Below, one piece after another: positions 1 through 11,835 of a stretch of 50,464 nt of DNA. Position numbers and translations under genes: made by a program. How positions within the stretch are numbered: the first letter of the stretch is position 1; each line of letters begins with the position of its first letter. The DNA is taken from NCBI GenBank assembly GCA_000378865.1, contig KB900444.1, forward strand, positions 14,230-64,693, given 5' to 3'. The notes beneath the pieces were generated by a model, which saw only the letters and a list, made by a program, of their open reading frames with translations, searched no databases and had not been told where the DNA came from. Origin of the DNA: an actinobacterium SCGC AAA278-I18. Its GTDB lineage: Bacteria; Actinomycetota; Actinomycetes; Nanopelagicales; Nanopelagicaceae.

Positions 1-58
1 CGTGAAAGAATTTAAATAGCTGGTTACCTAAACCTCCAGTAATTCTAACTTTGATAAT
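1..58 (-). CDS. Partial family GT11 glycosyltransferase (alpha-1,2-fucosyltransferase-like), N-terminus only
   Basis: Only the first ~19 codons are present; the gene runs off the left edge. The minus-strand frame reads IIKVRITGGLGNQLFKFFH. GGLGNQ-x-F near the N-terminus is the signature of GT11 alpha-1,2-fucosyltransferases, which add fucose to surface glycans. The frame is open back to a TAG at 65-67 but has no ATG, GTG or TTG, so the start would be a rare ATT (56-58) or ATC (53-55), just after a G-rich AGGGGG. It is divergent from the GMC oxidoreductase at 100 and fits the polysaccharide setting. Family assignment from so short a piece is tentative. Confidence 0.5.
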   Translation of the reverse strand, partial: MIKVRITGGLGNQLFKFFH

Positions 59-99
59 TGCCCCCTATTCAATAAATATTTTACTAGTATATATACACT

Positions 100-1434
100 A
101 TGAGCGTTCTTAAATTGGCAGATTTTGATGCAATTGTAATAGGCGCGGGACCAGCTGGATTGGCGGCGGTTAACCAATTAATACACGAAGGCAAGAAATC
201 CATTTTAATCAATGCTACAACAGCAAATGGTTACGGGATAGGTGGACTCGCAAATGAATGGCACAATCAATGCGCAGAGCTAGAAGAGGTTGATTTTGAA
301 GGCTTAGATAACTTTTCTTCCTGGCCAATAAGTTATTCAGAATATCGAAAATATACAGAAAAAGCTAAAAAATTATTAGATATAGAAATAAACAAAAATA
401 ACGAAGCTTCTAGCGGACGCAGGTATTTGAGCCAAGATGATATTTTCATCGATGAAGTAGAAACAATAATCTCAAAGAAACAAAGTTGGGAGCAGATATT
501 TTTAAGCACGTTACAAAACCCTTTACTTGCTATTCACAACGGAATTGTAAGTAAAATTATACACAACAATCATCTTATCAACAGCCTAGTGTTAGACGGT
601 ACAGAACAGGCAGTGAATAAAGCTTCTAAAATCTATTTAGCAGCGGGATGTATTGGTAATACTGAAATACTTTCACGTAGTAATTTTATAGAGCTAAATA
701 AATCCAGCACATATTCAAAATATTTAGCAGATCACCCAATGTTCGAAAATATATATTTAAGAGGAGGCAGAAGAAACTCTTTCCAAGAGTTATTTGAGAG
801 GAAAAAAGTTAACAATAAATTTCTACTCAGGAAAAAGAAGTACCGGGTTAGAAAAAATGGTAAAAACCTAGGAGTTTTCGAAATACGTCATTTTTTTACA
901 CATAGATCAATCGACAACAATTCAAGCAATTTATTATTTAACGAATATATAAAGCTCACAATTAATAAATTCAACAACATATTGTTCAAGAGAATAGTTT
1001 TTCGGCCACTTCAAACAAAAGTTTGGATACAACTTGCCCAAGAATTGAACCCTGAATCGCAGATTTATGTAAAAGAAAAATCGACTCATATTTCATGGAA
1101 ACTGAACGAAAAGGACCTTGAAAATTATTTTGAGATTATTAAAACTATAAAATTTCTAACCAAGAAAAATGGATTTTCACTGCACTATGCACGGGAAATT
1201 GAAACTGTTAAAGACTTAGAAAGCACAGTATTACCTGCATTTCACCTTTCTGGGACTACAAGAATGAGTAAATTAGAAACTGATTCAGTAGTTGATAAAA
1301 ATTGCAAGCTTTTAAATATGGAAAATTGTTATATTTTAGGTAGTAGTGTTTTTACTACCCCAGGGTGGGTCAATCCAACCTTATCAATTATGGCTCTATC
1401 AATAAGAACAGTTGAAAAGTCTTGGCGAAATTAA
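100..1434 (+). CDS. GMC-type FAD-dependent oxidoreductase
   Basis: This is a flavin-dependent oxidoreductase of the glucose-methanol-choline type, which oxidises alcohol or sugar hydroxyls. The N-terminal dinucleotide-binding motif GAGPAG is at residues 15-20. The C-terminal GMC domain (about 381-444) shows HLSGTTRMS, then a GSSVF segment and NPTLSIMALS, the usual end of the FAD-binding/active-site region. At 444 residues it is shorter than typical GMC enzymes (500-600), so the substrate domain is reduced. No signal peptide is seen. It sits between glycosyltransferases, so a nucleotide-sugar or glycan substrate is plausible but not shown. Base composition is AT-rich compared with genes after 3.4 kb. 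There is no clear Shine-Dalgarno; TAGTAT/TATATA lies just upstream of the ATG, so the mRNA may be leaderless. Confidence 0.75.
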   Translation: MSVLKLADFDAIVIGAGPAGLAAVNQLIHEGKKSILINATTANGYGIGGLANEWHNQCAELEEVDFEGLDNFSSWPISYSEYRKYTEKAKKLLDIEINKNNEASSGRRYLSQDDIFIDEVETIISKKQSWEQIFLSTLQNPLLAIHNGIVSKIIHNNHLINSLVLDGTEQAVNKASKIYLAAGCIGNTEILSRSNFIELNKSSTYSKYLADHPMFENIYLRGGRRNSFQELFERKKVNNKFLLRKKKYRVRKNGKNLGVFEIRHFFTHRSIDNNSSNLLFNEYIKLTINKFNNILFKRIVFRPLQTKVWIQLAQELNPESQIYVKEKSTHISWKLNEKDLENYFEIIKTIKFLTKKNGFSLHYAREIETVKDLESTVLPAFHLSGTTRMSKLETDSVVDKNCKLLNMENCYILGSSVFTTPGWVNPTLSIMALSIRTVEKSWRN

Positions 1435-1437
1435 AGG

Positions 1438-2337
1438 TTACTTATCTATAAAATTCATAAATTTTATAGATAAAACTCCCAATAAAAATTTAATTTTTTT
1501 AAATTTCAAATCACTGCGAATTAATTTTGAATAAACGTAAAATCTAAATAATCGTTTCTTGGGTAAACCCGAAATTGATTTTCTAATTTTATCTTCTAAA
1601 TTAATATAGCCAAGTTCTAGTATTTGAAATTTTATATGAGTGTTATCAAAGGCGTCACTTTCAACATATAATGTGGCTAGCTCCTGAGCGTATCTATATT
1701 TATTTGATAGTTGACCAGAGTGCTGTCTATAAAAAGTTAACTCATCTTTCAAGTTTACTAATTCCCCTTGCCTAGCAACCCGTTTCCATAAATCAAAATC
1801 TTCACACAAACTAGTTGTACCTATTCTAGCGATCTCTCTGTAACCACCAACTTTGCTTATAGAACTTTTCCGGTACATGACACTGGGGTGGGCAACCAAG
1901 CAAGAAATATTGAATCGTGCATCATTATTTATATTTCCAAGAGGGTATGCCGATTTTCCCAAATTGTTATTATCCTCATCAATATACGTAACTTGACTAC
2001 CAACTACCACCACTTTTGGTGAATTAATTAAGAAGCTATATTGCAATTCAAGTCTATTTTTATAGACCATATCGTCAGAATCTAGGCGAGCGATTAATTC
2101 ATTATTTGCCAGATCTAAACCAGTATTTAATGCACTAACTAAACCTACTCCTTTGTTTTTTATTACTTTTAAATTAAGATCAAAATTCAATTCTTTTAAC
2201 TTAATTAATTGGTTCTCAGAAATACCGTCATCTATAATTAAAACTTCACTTGGTTTAAGTGTCGACTCAGACAAACTTTTTATTGCTTGAGAAAGAAAAG
2301 GTGCATCTCCGCGTACTGGAATTAATACCGATATCAA
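1438..2337 (-). CDS. Family 2 glycosyltransferase
   Basis: This is a GT-A fold glycosyltransferase that moves a sugar from a nucleotide donor to a growing surface glycan. The N-terminus ISVLIPVRG with the following IIDDG matches the GT2 nucleotide-binding region, and ARLDSDD carries the metal-binding DxD. A later EDFDLW supplies the catalytic-base region. I place the start at TTG 2335-2337, preceded by GGAGGG eight bases upstream, giving 299 residues that begin directly at the GT2 fold. The longer frame to ATG 2397 would overlap the divergent gene at 2376 and add an unrelated leader. The gene ends just past the convergent oxidoreductase. Composition is AT-rich. Acceptor and donor are unknown. 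Confidence 0.8.
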   Translation of the reverse strand: MISVLIPVRGDAPFLSQAIKSLSESTLKPSEVLIIDDGISENQLIKLKELNFDLNLKVIKNKGVGLVSALNTGLDLANNELIARLDSDDMVYKNRLELQYSFLINSPKVVVVGSQVTYIDEDNNNLGKSAYPLGNINNDARFNISCLVAHPSVMYRKSSISKVGGYREIARIGTTSLCEDFDLWKRVARQGELVNLKDELTFYRQHSGQLSNKYRYAQELATLYVESDAFDNTHIKFQILELGYINLEDKIRKSISGLPKKRLFRFYVYSKLIRSDLKFKKIKFLLGVLSIKFMNFIDK

Positions 2338-2375
2338 AAGTACCACCCTCCATTTAGTAGTACACTTTATAACAA

Positions 2376-3338
2376 ATGATTCAATCATACGAGCCAATCA
2401 GTGTTTTAATTCCAATAAAAAACGGTTCACAATATTTGGATCAATTTAAAAACACCATGACATCAAACCTTCGAGATTTTGATGAAATTATTGCAGTTAA
2501 TGATGGTTCGACTGATAGTACTTCTGATTTTCTTAATAACTGGAAAGAAAGTTCAAGTAATCTCAAAGTTGTACAAACAAATGGAATCGGCTTGGTTAGT
2601 TCACTAAATTTAGGATTAAAGCATTCAAGTCACAAATGGATAGCACGTTTTGATATTGATGATATCTACGAGAACGATCGTATTAATGTTCAAAGAGAAC
2701 TTATCAAACCAGATACAGTTGCGGTTTTTTCTGATTACGATTTCATTGATGAACATGGCAATAAACATGGATTATTAACAAGTCCTATTCTTCCAAGTCC
2801 AACAGCAATTTCATTAGTGAATAGCGTGCGTACTCCCCATCCTGGAGTGCTTTTTAACAAAGACGCTGTAATTAATGTTGGGGGGTATAGGGAAGAAGAT
2901 TTTCCAGCAGAAGATTTATCACTTTGGTTAAGGCTTGCGAAAATAGGTAAAATTACTTCAGCCCCAAATTGTTTACTTCATTACAGAATCAGAAAAGGTT
3001 CAATTAGCTCGTCAAAGCGAGATCAAGCTCTTAAAAAGAAATATGAAGTGCTTAAGAAAATCTCAATTCAAAAACAAGACTTTATCTATTGCCTGGAGAA
3101 CATAAAGGAAATATTTGAAATTTATGAAAACTACTCAAAGTCAGAGCAAAGAAAAATATTATTGATTCAAGATTTGCTGGTAACCAACCGGTTTTTTAAT
3201 GATAGTACAAAAAACAAATTAAAAATAATCAGTCATGGGATGGCTTTAGCAAGAAATCCTGTAAATATAAAGGAGTTATTTGTCCTTAATCATGAGAAAA
3301 ACAAGCGTTACAAATTGCGGCAAAGTTTTATCGATTAA
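2376..3338 (+). CDS. Family 2 glycosyltransferase
   Basis: A 320-residue GT2 enzyme, evidently related to its divergent neighbour (both share the VLIP start, a GIGLVS/GVGLVS segment and ARxDxDD). The N-terminus reads PISVLIPIKNG, then NDGSTDST for nucleotide binding, and ARFDIDD for the metal-binding DxD. An AEDLSLWLRL segment corresponds to the catalytic acid region. The C-terminal third is lysine-rich and poorly conserved. There is no Shine-Dalgarno before ATG 2376. A TACACT/TTTATAAC stretch immediately upstream could act as a -10 for a near-leaderless message. It is likely part of the same exopolysaccharide or O-antigen-like locus. Specificity cannot be read from sequence. Confidence 0.8.
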   Translation: MIQSYEPISVLIPIKNGSQYLDQFKNTMTSNLRDFDEIIAVNDGSTDSTSDFLNNWKESSSNLKVVQTNGIGLVSSLNLGLKHSSHKWIARFDIDDIYENDRINVQRELIKPDTVAVFSDYDFIDEHGNKHGLLTSPILPSPTAISLVNSVRTPHPGVLFNKDAVINVGGYREEDFPAEDLSLWLRLAKIGKITSAPNCLLHYRIRKGSISSSKRDQALKKKYEVLKKISIQKQDFIYCLENIKEIFEIYENYSKSEQRKILLIQDLLVTNRFFNDSTKNKLKIISHGMALARNPVNIKELFVLNHEKNKRYKLRQSFID

Positions 3339-3366
3339 ATTTGTATGCTACAATTAACTACTTAAC

Positions 3367-3405
3367 TTGCAAGTCTTTCTAAATTTACCAATGAGACTTT
3401 TGCAA
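3367..3405 (+). promoter_or_regulatory. Imperfect inverted repeat upstream of the DEAD-box helicase
   Basis: TTGCAAGTCT (3367-3376) is matched by AGACTTTTGCAA (3394-3405), its reverse complement with two extra T. The loop is 17 bases. It lies 18 bases before the helicase ATG. It could form an RNA hairpin in the 5' leader or be a protein-binding site. Function is not known and a chance occurrence is possible. Confidence 0.25.
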
Positions 3406-3423
3406 TATCTAGATTGGTAGATT

Positions 3424-4722
3424 ATGTCATTTAAAGATTTAAAAGTAAGCCCTGAGCTTATTAAACAATTATCGGCGGCTGATATAAATAAGCCATTTCC
3501 TATTCAAAAAGCAACTCTGCCTAATGCAATCTCCGGTAAGGATATTTTAGGGCGAGGGCAAACTGGTTCGGGTAAAACACTTGCATTTGGCCTTGCACTT
3601 TTAACTAGATTATCTGGGAGACATGCTGCTCCAATGCGGCCGCTTGCACTAGTGCTATCGCCAACTAGAGAGCTGGCAATGCAAATCAATGATGTGGTTG
3701 CACCACTGTCACGATCAGTTAACTTAAACTCACAGGTTGTTGCTGGTGGGCTTTCTTACTCAAAGCAGATCCAAGCTTTAAAACGGGGCGTGCCAATTGT
3801 GGTGGCCACTCCTGGGCGATTAATAGATTTAATACAGAAAAAGCATATTAAGTTAGATGACATTGAGATAACTGTTTTAGATGAAGCAGATCAAATGGCT
3901 GATATGGGCTTTTTACCAGATGTTAAAAGAATCCTTGATTTAACTAAGCCAGGTGGACAAAGAATGTTGTTTAGTGCCACATTAGATAAAGATGTTGATT
4001 CACTTGTTAAAAAGTATTTAAAAAATCCAGTAACCCACTCTTTAGCTAATGAGAAATCAACTGCAGGAAATATGACCCATCACGTTTTGATAATGGAGCA
4101 GTCACAGAAAGATTTAATTACCAACCAAATAGCAGCTCGAAAAGGAAAGAGTATTTTCTTTGTTAGAACTAAACATGGGGCAGATAAATTAGCTAAAAGA
4201 ATGAATGAGGCCGGGGTTAATGTTGGTGCATTACATGGCGGAAAAACTCAAGCACAGCGTTCTAGAGTTCTAGAAGCATTTAAAGCAGGCCATACAAATG
4301 CATTGGTAGCAACCGATGTTGCAGCTCGTGGCATACATGTTGACGACGTGTCACTAGTTGTCCATGTTGATGCACCTGAAAACCACAAAGATTATTTACA
4401 CAGAGCTGGCCGAACTGCCAGAGCTGGCGCAGTGGGAACAGTGGTAACACTTGCAACCCATAAGCAAAGAAAAGGTGTGCATGGATTAGCGGCAAGAGCT
4501 GGCGTGAGATTAAATGAATCAACTGTTAGACCTCTTGATGCTAATTTAATAAAGGTAACTGGGGCGGCAGAGCCATCTGGAATACCGATTGTTACAGCGC
4601 AAGGTGCTAAGAGTGAAGGTGAAGGAAGATCTGGAGGGTATCGAGGTTCAAGATCAAGAGGTGGCGGTAAAAAGAAGAAATCCCGCCCACGTCCGCATGA
4701 GCGTCGCAAACGCCCTCGGTAA
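3424..4722 (+). CDS. DEAD-box ATP-dependent RNA helicase
   Basis: An ATP-dependent RNA helicase that remodels structured RNA, typically in ribosome assembly, mRNA decay or cold adaptation. All core motifs are visible: Q-motif region FPIQ (25-28), motif I GQTGSGKT (45-52), PTRELA (80-85), TPGR (129-132), DEAD (153-156), SAT (184-186), the ATDVAARG motif and HRAGRTAR. The C-terminal tail (about 395-432) is Gly/Arg then Lys/Arg rich, a typical RNA-binding extension of RhlE/CsdA-like proteins. At 432 residues its length is usual for the family. It begins the more GC-balanced part of the window, after the polysaccharide segment. I cannot decide between RhlE and DeaD subfamilies. Confidence 0.93.
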   Translation: MSFKDLKVSPELIKQLSAADINKPFPIQKATLPNAISGKDILGRGQTGSGKTLAFGLALLTRLSGRHAAPMRPLALVLSPTRELAMQINDVVAPLSRSVNLNSQVVAGGLSYSKQIQALKRGVPIVVATPGRLIDLIQKKHIKLDDIEITVLDEADQMADMGFLPDVKRILDLTKPGGQRMLFSATLDKDVDSLVKKYLKNPVTHSLANEKSTAGNMTHHVLIMEQSQKDLITNQIAARKGKSIFFVRTKHGADKLAKRMNEAGVNVGALHGGKTQAQRSRVLEAFKAGHTNALVATDVAARGIHVDDVSLVVHVDAPENHKDYLHRAGRTARAGAVGTVVTLATHKQRKGVHGLAARAGVRLNESTVRPLDANLIKVTGAAEPSGIPIVTAQGAKSEGEGRSGGYRGSRSRGGGKKKKSRPRPHERRKRPR

Positions 4723-4747
4723 TAATATTTAAAAGTTAAGATTTCTT

Positions 4748-7616
<2,869 letters not shown>

Positions 7617-7653
7617 CCCGCTACTAGCGCAATCAAATACAGCGCGCTTACGC

Positions 7654-9336
7654 CTATCTGCGGATTCCCTTTGACTTAAAGCTACTTATGAATTGCTCAG
7701 CCCTAATCGCTGCCCATCCCACTCTAGGTAAATCTGTTGAGCTTGGATAAAGGACATACCTTGTTTGCCACTCAGGTTGGAACTTGGCATTAAATCTGTA
7801 GAGAGATTCAACTGGAAACCAGTTAGATGCAAATCTAATTAAATTACGCATTGTTCTAATTAATGGGCCAGCACTAATTTTGTCAGCTCTTTCAAAAAGG
7901 GAGCGAAACGCAGCAAAATTAAGTGAAATATTTTCAATACCAACTTTTGCAGCAGCCTCAACAGTTGTAACAATCATCAACTCATTTATCCCAGGATCCA
8001 CACCCATTTCTCGTTGCATTCGATCTAATGACCAACCGGTAGTAGCCCAAGGCATAAAGTAAATAAATCCTTTTATTTCTTCCCCCTTTTTAGCAATAGT
8101 GATAATAGTTTCATCATCCTCTGCTAAACCAAATCGATCCATCGACATTGAAAAACCACGTTCGGCTGCGCCATATCGCCACTCCTTCGCTAATTTGATT
8201 AACTCTGCTTGATCATCTAGCGGAACATCCGTCCATTTATATGTCATCGCTGAGTAACCATCACGTTTTGTTCGGTTAACCATATGGCGAATATTTCCCA
8301 TTGGCTTTCCCTCAATAGTGAAATCTTTAACCTTAATAATTGCTTCATCACCAATATCTATTGCCATCATCTTGGCTTGCTCAATCCACACTTGACCACC
8401 TTTTTCAGTTGCTCCCATAACTCCAGGCGTCCAGGCATATTGCTTAGCAATGCTGATAAATTCTCCAATTGCCTCTGGCCATAAACTGTATTCACCAATT
8501 GGATCACCACTTGCCAGCATTACCCCATTAACTACCCGGTATGCGATGGCAGCTTTTTTATTTCTTGACCAGACCACACTCTTGTCATATCTGGTAGCAA
8601 AGTAGGCAACCGAGTCTTGCAATTCATCATGTTTATAAAGTTGTTTGAGAATTATGCGGTCTTCATCAGACATTGCAGTATGTGGCGTTATTTTTCTAAA
8701 AAATAACCAGAGGGGAACTAGGATTGTAAAAATGCCCATCGCCCCCAAAAAAAATGCAGCAAAATCTGATAGTCGCTCTGATTTAAATTGCAAACCTGAA
8801 TCAATACCCAAAAAACCAAATATTACAGTTTTAGAAATTTGTAATAATGATGTGGAACCATAAAACAAATTATCTTTTCGAAGGTATAGTAAAAAAATGC
8901 TTGAGAAAAAAGTTACAATCGTCATTTGTAAAAAAGCGGTAAGTGGACGCCATTTAGTTGAAGGATCTGATTTAGCATAAAACTCTTTACGAAATATTAT
9001 AAGTAGTACTAAAAGTATTAGCTGAGTAATTGATTGTGTTAATGAATTAAAAGAGTTAAGAACTAAGAGTAGAATCGCCAAATTTCTTGCGCGAGATTTT
9101 CTTCGCTTTAATCCTCTAGCAAGGGTAATCATTACCACCCCAGAAAAAATTGCCGAAGCAGCTGCGGTCGCTCTAATAGGTAGCGGAATAAAACTATAAA
9201 AGTAATCAGCCTCTTTACGCAGCGGTGGTAAAAAGACAGCTGCGACCATCACAGCTCCTACTAAATAGGCGAGCCGGCCTAACCAGATTGGCAGGTTAGC
9301 CTTCAATTTGTGCTTAGGAGTTTGCTGAGATGACAT
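7654..9336 (-). CDS. MprF-like phosphatidylglycerol lysyltransferase (DUF2156 domain)
   Basis: A membrane enzyme expected to transfer lysine from lysyl-tRNA to phosphatidylglycerol, reducing the negative surface charge. The N-terminal ~210 residues contain about six hydrophobic segments (for example LAYLVGAVMVAAVFLPPL and FAAFFLGAMGIFTILVPLWLFF). The rest is the cytosolic DUF2156/GNAT-like domain, with the typical run YFATRYDKSVVWS, ASGDPIG, EKGGQVW and ELMIV. At 560 residues it has fewer membrane helices than full MprF (14), resembling the N-terminal part of mycobacterial LysX without the fused lysyl-tRNA synthetase. A separate lysS is at 48100. The start ATG has TAACCT six bases upstream and no Shine-Dalgarno. 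Confidence 0.78.
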   Translation of the reverse strand: MSSQQTPKHKLKANLPIWLGRLAYLVGAVMVAAVFLPPLRKEADYFYSFIPLPIRATAAASAIFSGVVMITLARGLKRRKSRARNLAILLLVLNSFNSLTQSITQLILLVLLIIFRKEFYAKSDPSTKWRPLTAFLQMTIVTFFSSIFLLYLRKDNLFYGSTSLLQISKTVIFGFLGIDSGLQFKSERLSDFAAFFLGAMGIFTILVPLWLFFRKITPHTAMSDEDRIILKQLYKHDELQDSVAYFATRYDKSVVWSRNKKAAIAYRVVNGVMLASGDPIGEYSLWPEAIGEFISIAKQYAWTPGVMGATEKGGQVWIEQAKMMAIDIGDEAIIKVKDFTIEGKPMGNIRHMVNRTKRDGYSAMTYKWTDVPLDDQAELIKLAKEWRYGAAERGFSMSMDRFGLAEDDETIITIAKKGEEIKGFIYFMPWATTGWSLDRMQREMGVDPGINELMIVTTVEAAAKVGIENISLNFAAFRSLFERADKISAGPLIRTMRNLIRFASNWFPVESLYRFNAKFQPEWQTRYVLYPSSTDLPRVGWAAIRAEQFISSFKSKGIRR

Positions 9337-9451
9337 GTAATAAGGTTAGCCCCAAGATAGATCAATCTAAATACCCCACCAAGGTCAGCACAACTTGGTA
9401 CTGTTTGACTCTTCCTAACAGGTGATTACTTCTTAAAATAAAGGAGAAAAG

Positions 9452-10393
9452 TTGTCAGATAACTCAGAGAATGAAGATTTTAACTCTGAAGAGATAATTA
9501 CCGAAGAGATGCTTTGGGAGAGAATTCCTGAGGTACAAGGATTAGATCGAGCAAATACTTACTACGAATTAAGCGCGAGAATTTACGCCCGCGGTCAATA
9601 TGATGAAGCATTAGCATTAGCAGAAACTGCAAGAGATATTTTTTCTGATTTAGGAGCGGTAGCACCGACTGAAGGATTAGCCCAGGCTTACTCAGCAATT
9701 GGTTATAACTTAAATCAATTAAAGCGGATGAATGAGGCCGCTAATGCAATGAGTAAGGCAGTTGACTTGCTTCGAGAAACTAAATCACCAATGGCAATCG
9801 AGCTTGCCTGCACCCTAGGTGAGTGGTGGTTTAACTCCAAAGAGTATGAAAAAACTATTGAGTGCATGAATCAATGTGTGCAGGAGCATTTAGTGGATGG
9901 CAATGATTCAGGAGCTGCTAATGATCTGCATTTAATTGGTTGTGCATACCGAGAGATTAAGAATTATGAGAAATCACTTGAGGCATTTAAAGAATCACGT
10001 GCCTTATTTAAAAAGTTAAAAGAGGTTATTAATGTGGCAAGGTGTGATCAAAAGATTGCGCACTGCTTAACAGAGTTAGGCGATGCTGAGGGCGCCCTAA
10101 TCTCTGCCCAAAAATCATTAGATGTATTTGTTACCGCTCATGATCATAGGCGTGAGACCTACTCATCATTTGAGTTAGGCAAAGCTCAGATTGCATCTGG
10201 CCAATTTGAAGAAGCTCTTATGACTCTTGAGAATGTATTAGAGAATGTGACTGAGTCTGAGTTTAAAGATTTTGAATTTATTATTGATATTGAGCGCAAG
10301 ATTGCAATCACACTTCGCAAATTAGATCGAGATATTGAAGCTGATGAGATTGTCCGCCGCTTAGATGCTGTTGCTGAGGTAATTGACGAGTAA
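9452..10393 (+). CDS. Tetratricopeptide-repeat protein
   Basis: A 313-residue soluble protein built from TPR helical hairpins, a protein-protein interaction scaffold. Repeats are recognisable from about residue 25 to 270 (ANTYYELSARIYARGQYDEAL, then YSAIGYNLNQLKRMNEAANAM, DLHLIGCAYREIKNYEKSLEAF, SSFELGKAQIASGQFEEALM). The N-terminal 20 residues are acidic. No signal peptide or catalytic domain is seen. The start is TTG at 9452, chosen because AAGGAG lies just upstream. It stands alone between the divergent lysyltransferase and the flavin electron-transfer cluster, and its partner is unknown. Confidence 0.8.
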   Translation: MSDNSENEDFNSEEIITEEMLWERIPEVQGLDRANTYYELSARIYARGQYDEALALAETARDIFSDLGAVAPTEGLAQAYSAIGYNLNQLKRMNEAANAMSKAVDLLRETKSPMAIELACTLGEWWFNSKEYEKTIECMNQCVQEHLVDGNDSGAANDLHLIGCAYREIKNYEKSLEAFKESRALFKKLKEVINVARCDQKIAHCLTELGDAEGALISAQKSLDVFVTAHDHRRETYSSFELGKAQIASGQFEEALMTLENVLENVTESEFKDFEFIIDIERKIAITLRKLDRDIEADEIVRRLDAVAEVIDE

Positions 10394-10491
10394 CCAACAA
10401 CGTCTTATTTGAGTACTCTAATGAAGTGATTCAGATGAGCCCTTCAGGTACTTCTCTATTAACTCTCAGGAAATAGAGGTTTGATTCATCA

Positions 10492-11820
10492 ATGAAGATC
10501 GGCCACCGAAAGCCCGCAGATAATGCCTCACTTGTTTTAGGTATTGGCCTTGGCTTAACTCTGGCGTTGCAGGTGGATACGATAACTAAAAATGATGTTA
10601 ATTCTATTTACCCATTAATTACATCTATTTCTAGATTGTGCGCATTAGTTGGAACCTACTTAGCTTTAGTTGGTTTAGTTTTAATCTCTCGTATTGCCTG
10701 GGTTGAGCGTTCTGTTGGTCATGATCGATTAGTTACCTGGCATAGAAAACTTGGGCCCTATTCATTATTTTTAATTAGCTTTCACGTTTTGCTCGTTACC
10801 ATAGGTTATGCAGCTAATGACCAGGTGAGATTAATAGTTGAGCTATGGCGATTAATTACCAAATTCCCATGGATGTTGCCGGCGATGGTCGGATTCATTT
10901 TCTATATTGCAGCTGGAATCTCTTCTTATAAAAAGGTAAGAGCCAAAATGTCTTATGAGACCTGGTGGACAATTCATATTTATACCTACCTAGCAGTTGG
11001 TCTCTCCTTTATGCACCAAGTGATAACCGGGCAGATGTTTCTAGGTCACCCACTCAATAAACTTTATTGGCAGCTTCTATATGTAACAGTGGTATTTGTT
11101 TTAGTTTATTGGCGCTTTGTTATTCCAATTTCTAAATCAATTCGTCATAACCTAAAGGTTGAAAAAGTTGTTATTGAAGGCCCTGGTGTGGTCTCAATTA
11201 TTATGAAGGGCAGAAGGTTAGATAAATTAAAAGCCCAAGGCGGACAATTCTTCGGTTGGCGATTTTTAGCAAGAGGCCAATGGGTTATCTCGCATCCATA
11301 TTCACTATCTGCCCCACCGAGTGATAAGTATTTAAGAGTGACTGTTAAAAGCCTTGGTGATGCATCAAGTGGGGTTGTAAATTTAAAGCGTGGCACCAGA
11401 GTTATTTTTGAAGGTCCATATGGAACATTTGTGGCAAGTAAAGCAAGCAGAGGGCATGTGGTTTTAATTGGTGGCGGTGTGGGTATTACTCCACTTAGAG
11501 CATTGATGGAGGAGTTTGATGAAACTAAAGAGATTGATGTTTTATTTAGAGCCTCAACCCAAGCAGATTTAGTATTAAAGGCTGAGTTAAATGAGATTGC
11601 TAGAAGGCGGGGTGCGCGAGTTCATTACTTAGTTGGGTCTAGAAAAGAACACCCACTTACCTTTGATTACATTAAAAAAATAGTACCTGCTTTTCGAGAT
11701 GCAGATGTTTTTGTTTGCGGGCCAAAGCCAATGGTTGATGCGGTTAAAGAAGCGGTAAAGGATGCTGGAATTCCAAAAGATAGATTCCACGACGAAGCTT
11801 TTGCTTTTCACGGTGAGTAG
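10492..11820 (+). CDS. Ferric-reductase-like transmembrane FAD/NAD(P)H oxidoreductase
   Basis: A membrane flavoprotein that should take electrons from cytosolic NAD(P)H via FAD to heme in the membrane and on to an external acceptor. Residues about 15-220 form a six-helix ferric-reductase-like domain with candidate heme His (HRKLG, SFHVL, WTIHIYTYL, FMHQ). The C-terminal half is an FNR-type module: HPYSLSAPPS for FAD binding, then LIGGGVGITPLRAL for NAD(P)H, and VFVCGPKPMVDAV near the end. It is followed within 16 bp by an FMN-binding secreted protein and then ApbE, so all three probably form one electron-export unit. The start ATG has only a weak, distant GAGG. Confidence 0.85.
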   Translation: MKIGHRKPADNASLVLGIGLGLTLALQVDTITKNDVNSIYPLITSISRLCALVGTYLALVGLVLISRIAWVERSVGHDRLVTWHRKLGPYSLFLISFHVLLVTIGYAANDQVRLIVELWRLITKFPWMLPAMVGFIFYIAAGISSYKKVRAKMSYETWWTIHIYTYLAVGLSFMHQVITGQMFLGHPLNKLYWQLLYVTVVFVLVYWRFVIPISKSIRHNLKVEKVVIEGPGVVSIIMKGRRLDKLKAQGGQFFGWRFLARGQWVISHPYSLSAPPSDKYLRVTVKSLGDASSGVVNLKRGTRVIFEGPYGTFVASKASRGHVVLIGGGVGITPLRALMEEFDETKEIDVLFRASTQADLVLKAELNEIARRRGARVHYLVGSRKEHPLTFDYIKKIVPAFRDADVFVCGPKPMVDAVKEAVKDAGIPKDRFHDEAFAFHGE

Positions 11821-11835
11821 AGAGATAAGCGAAAT

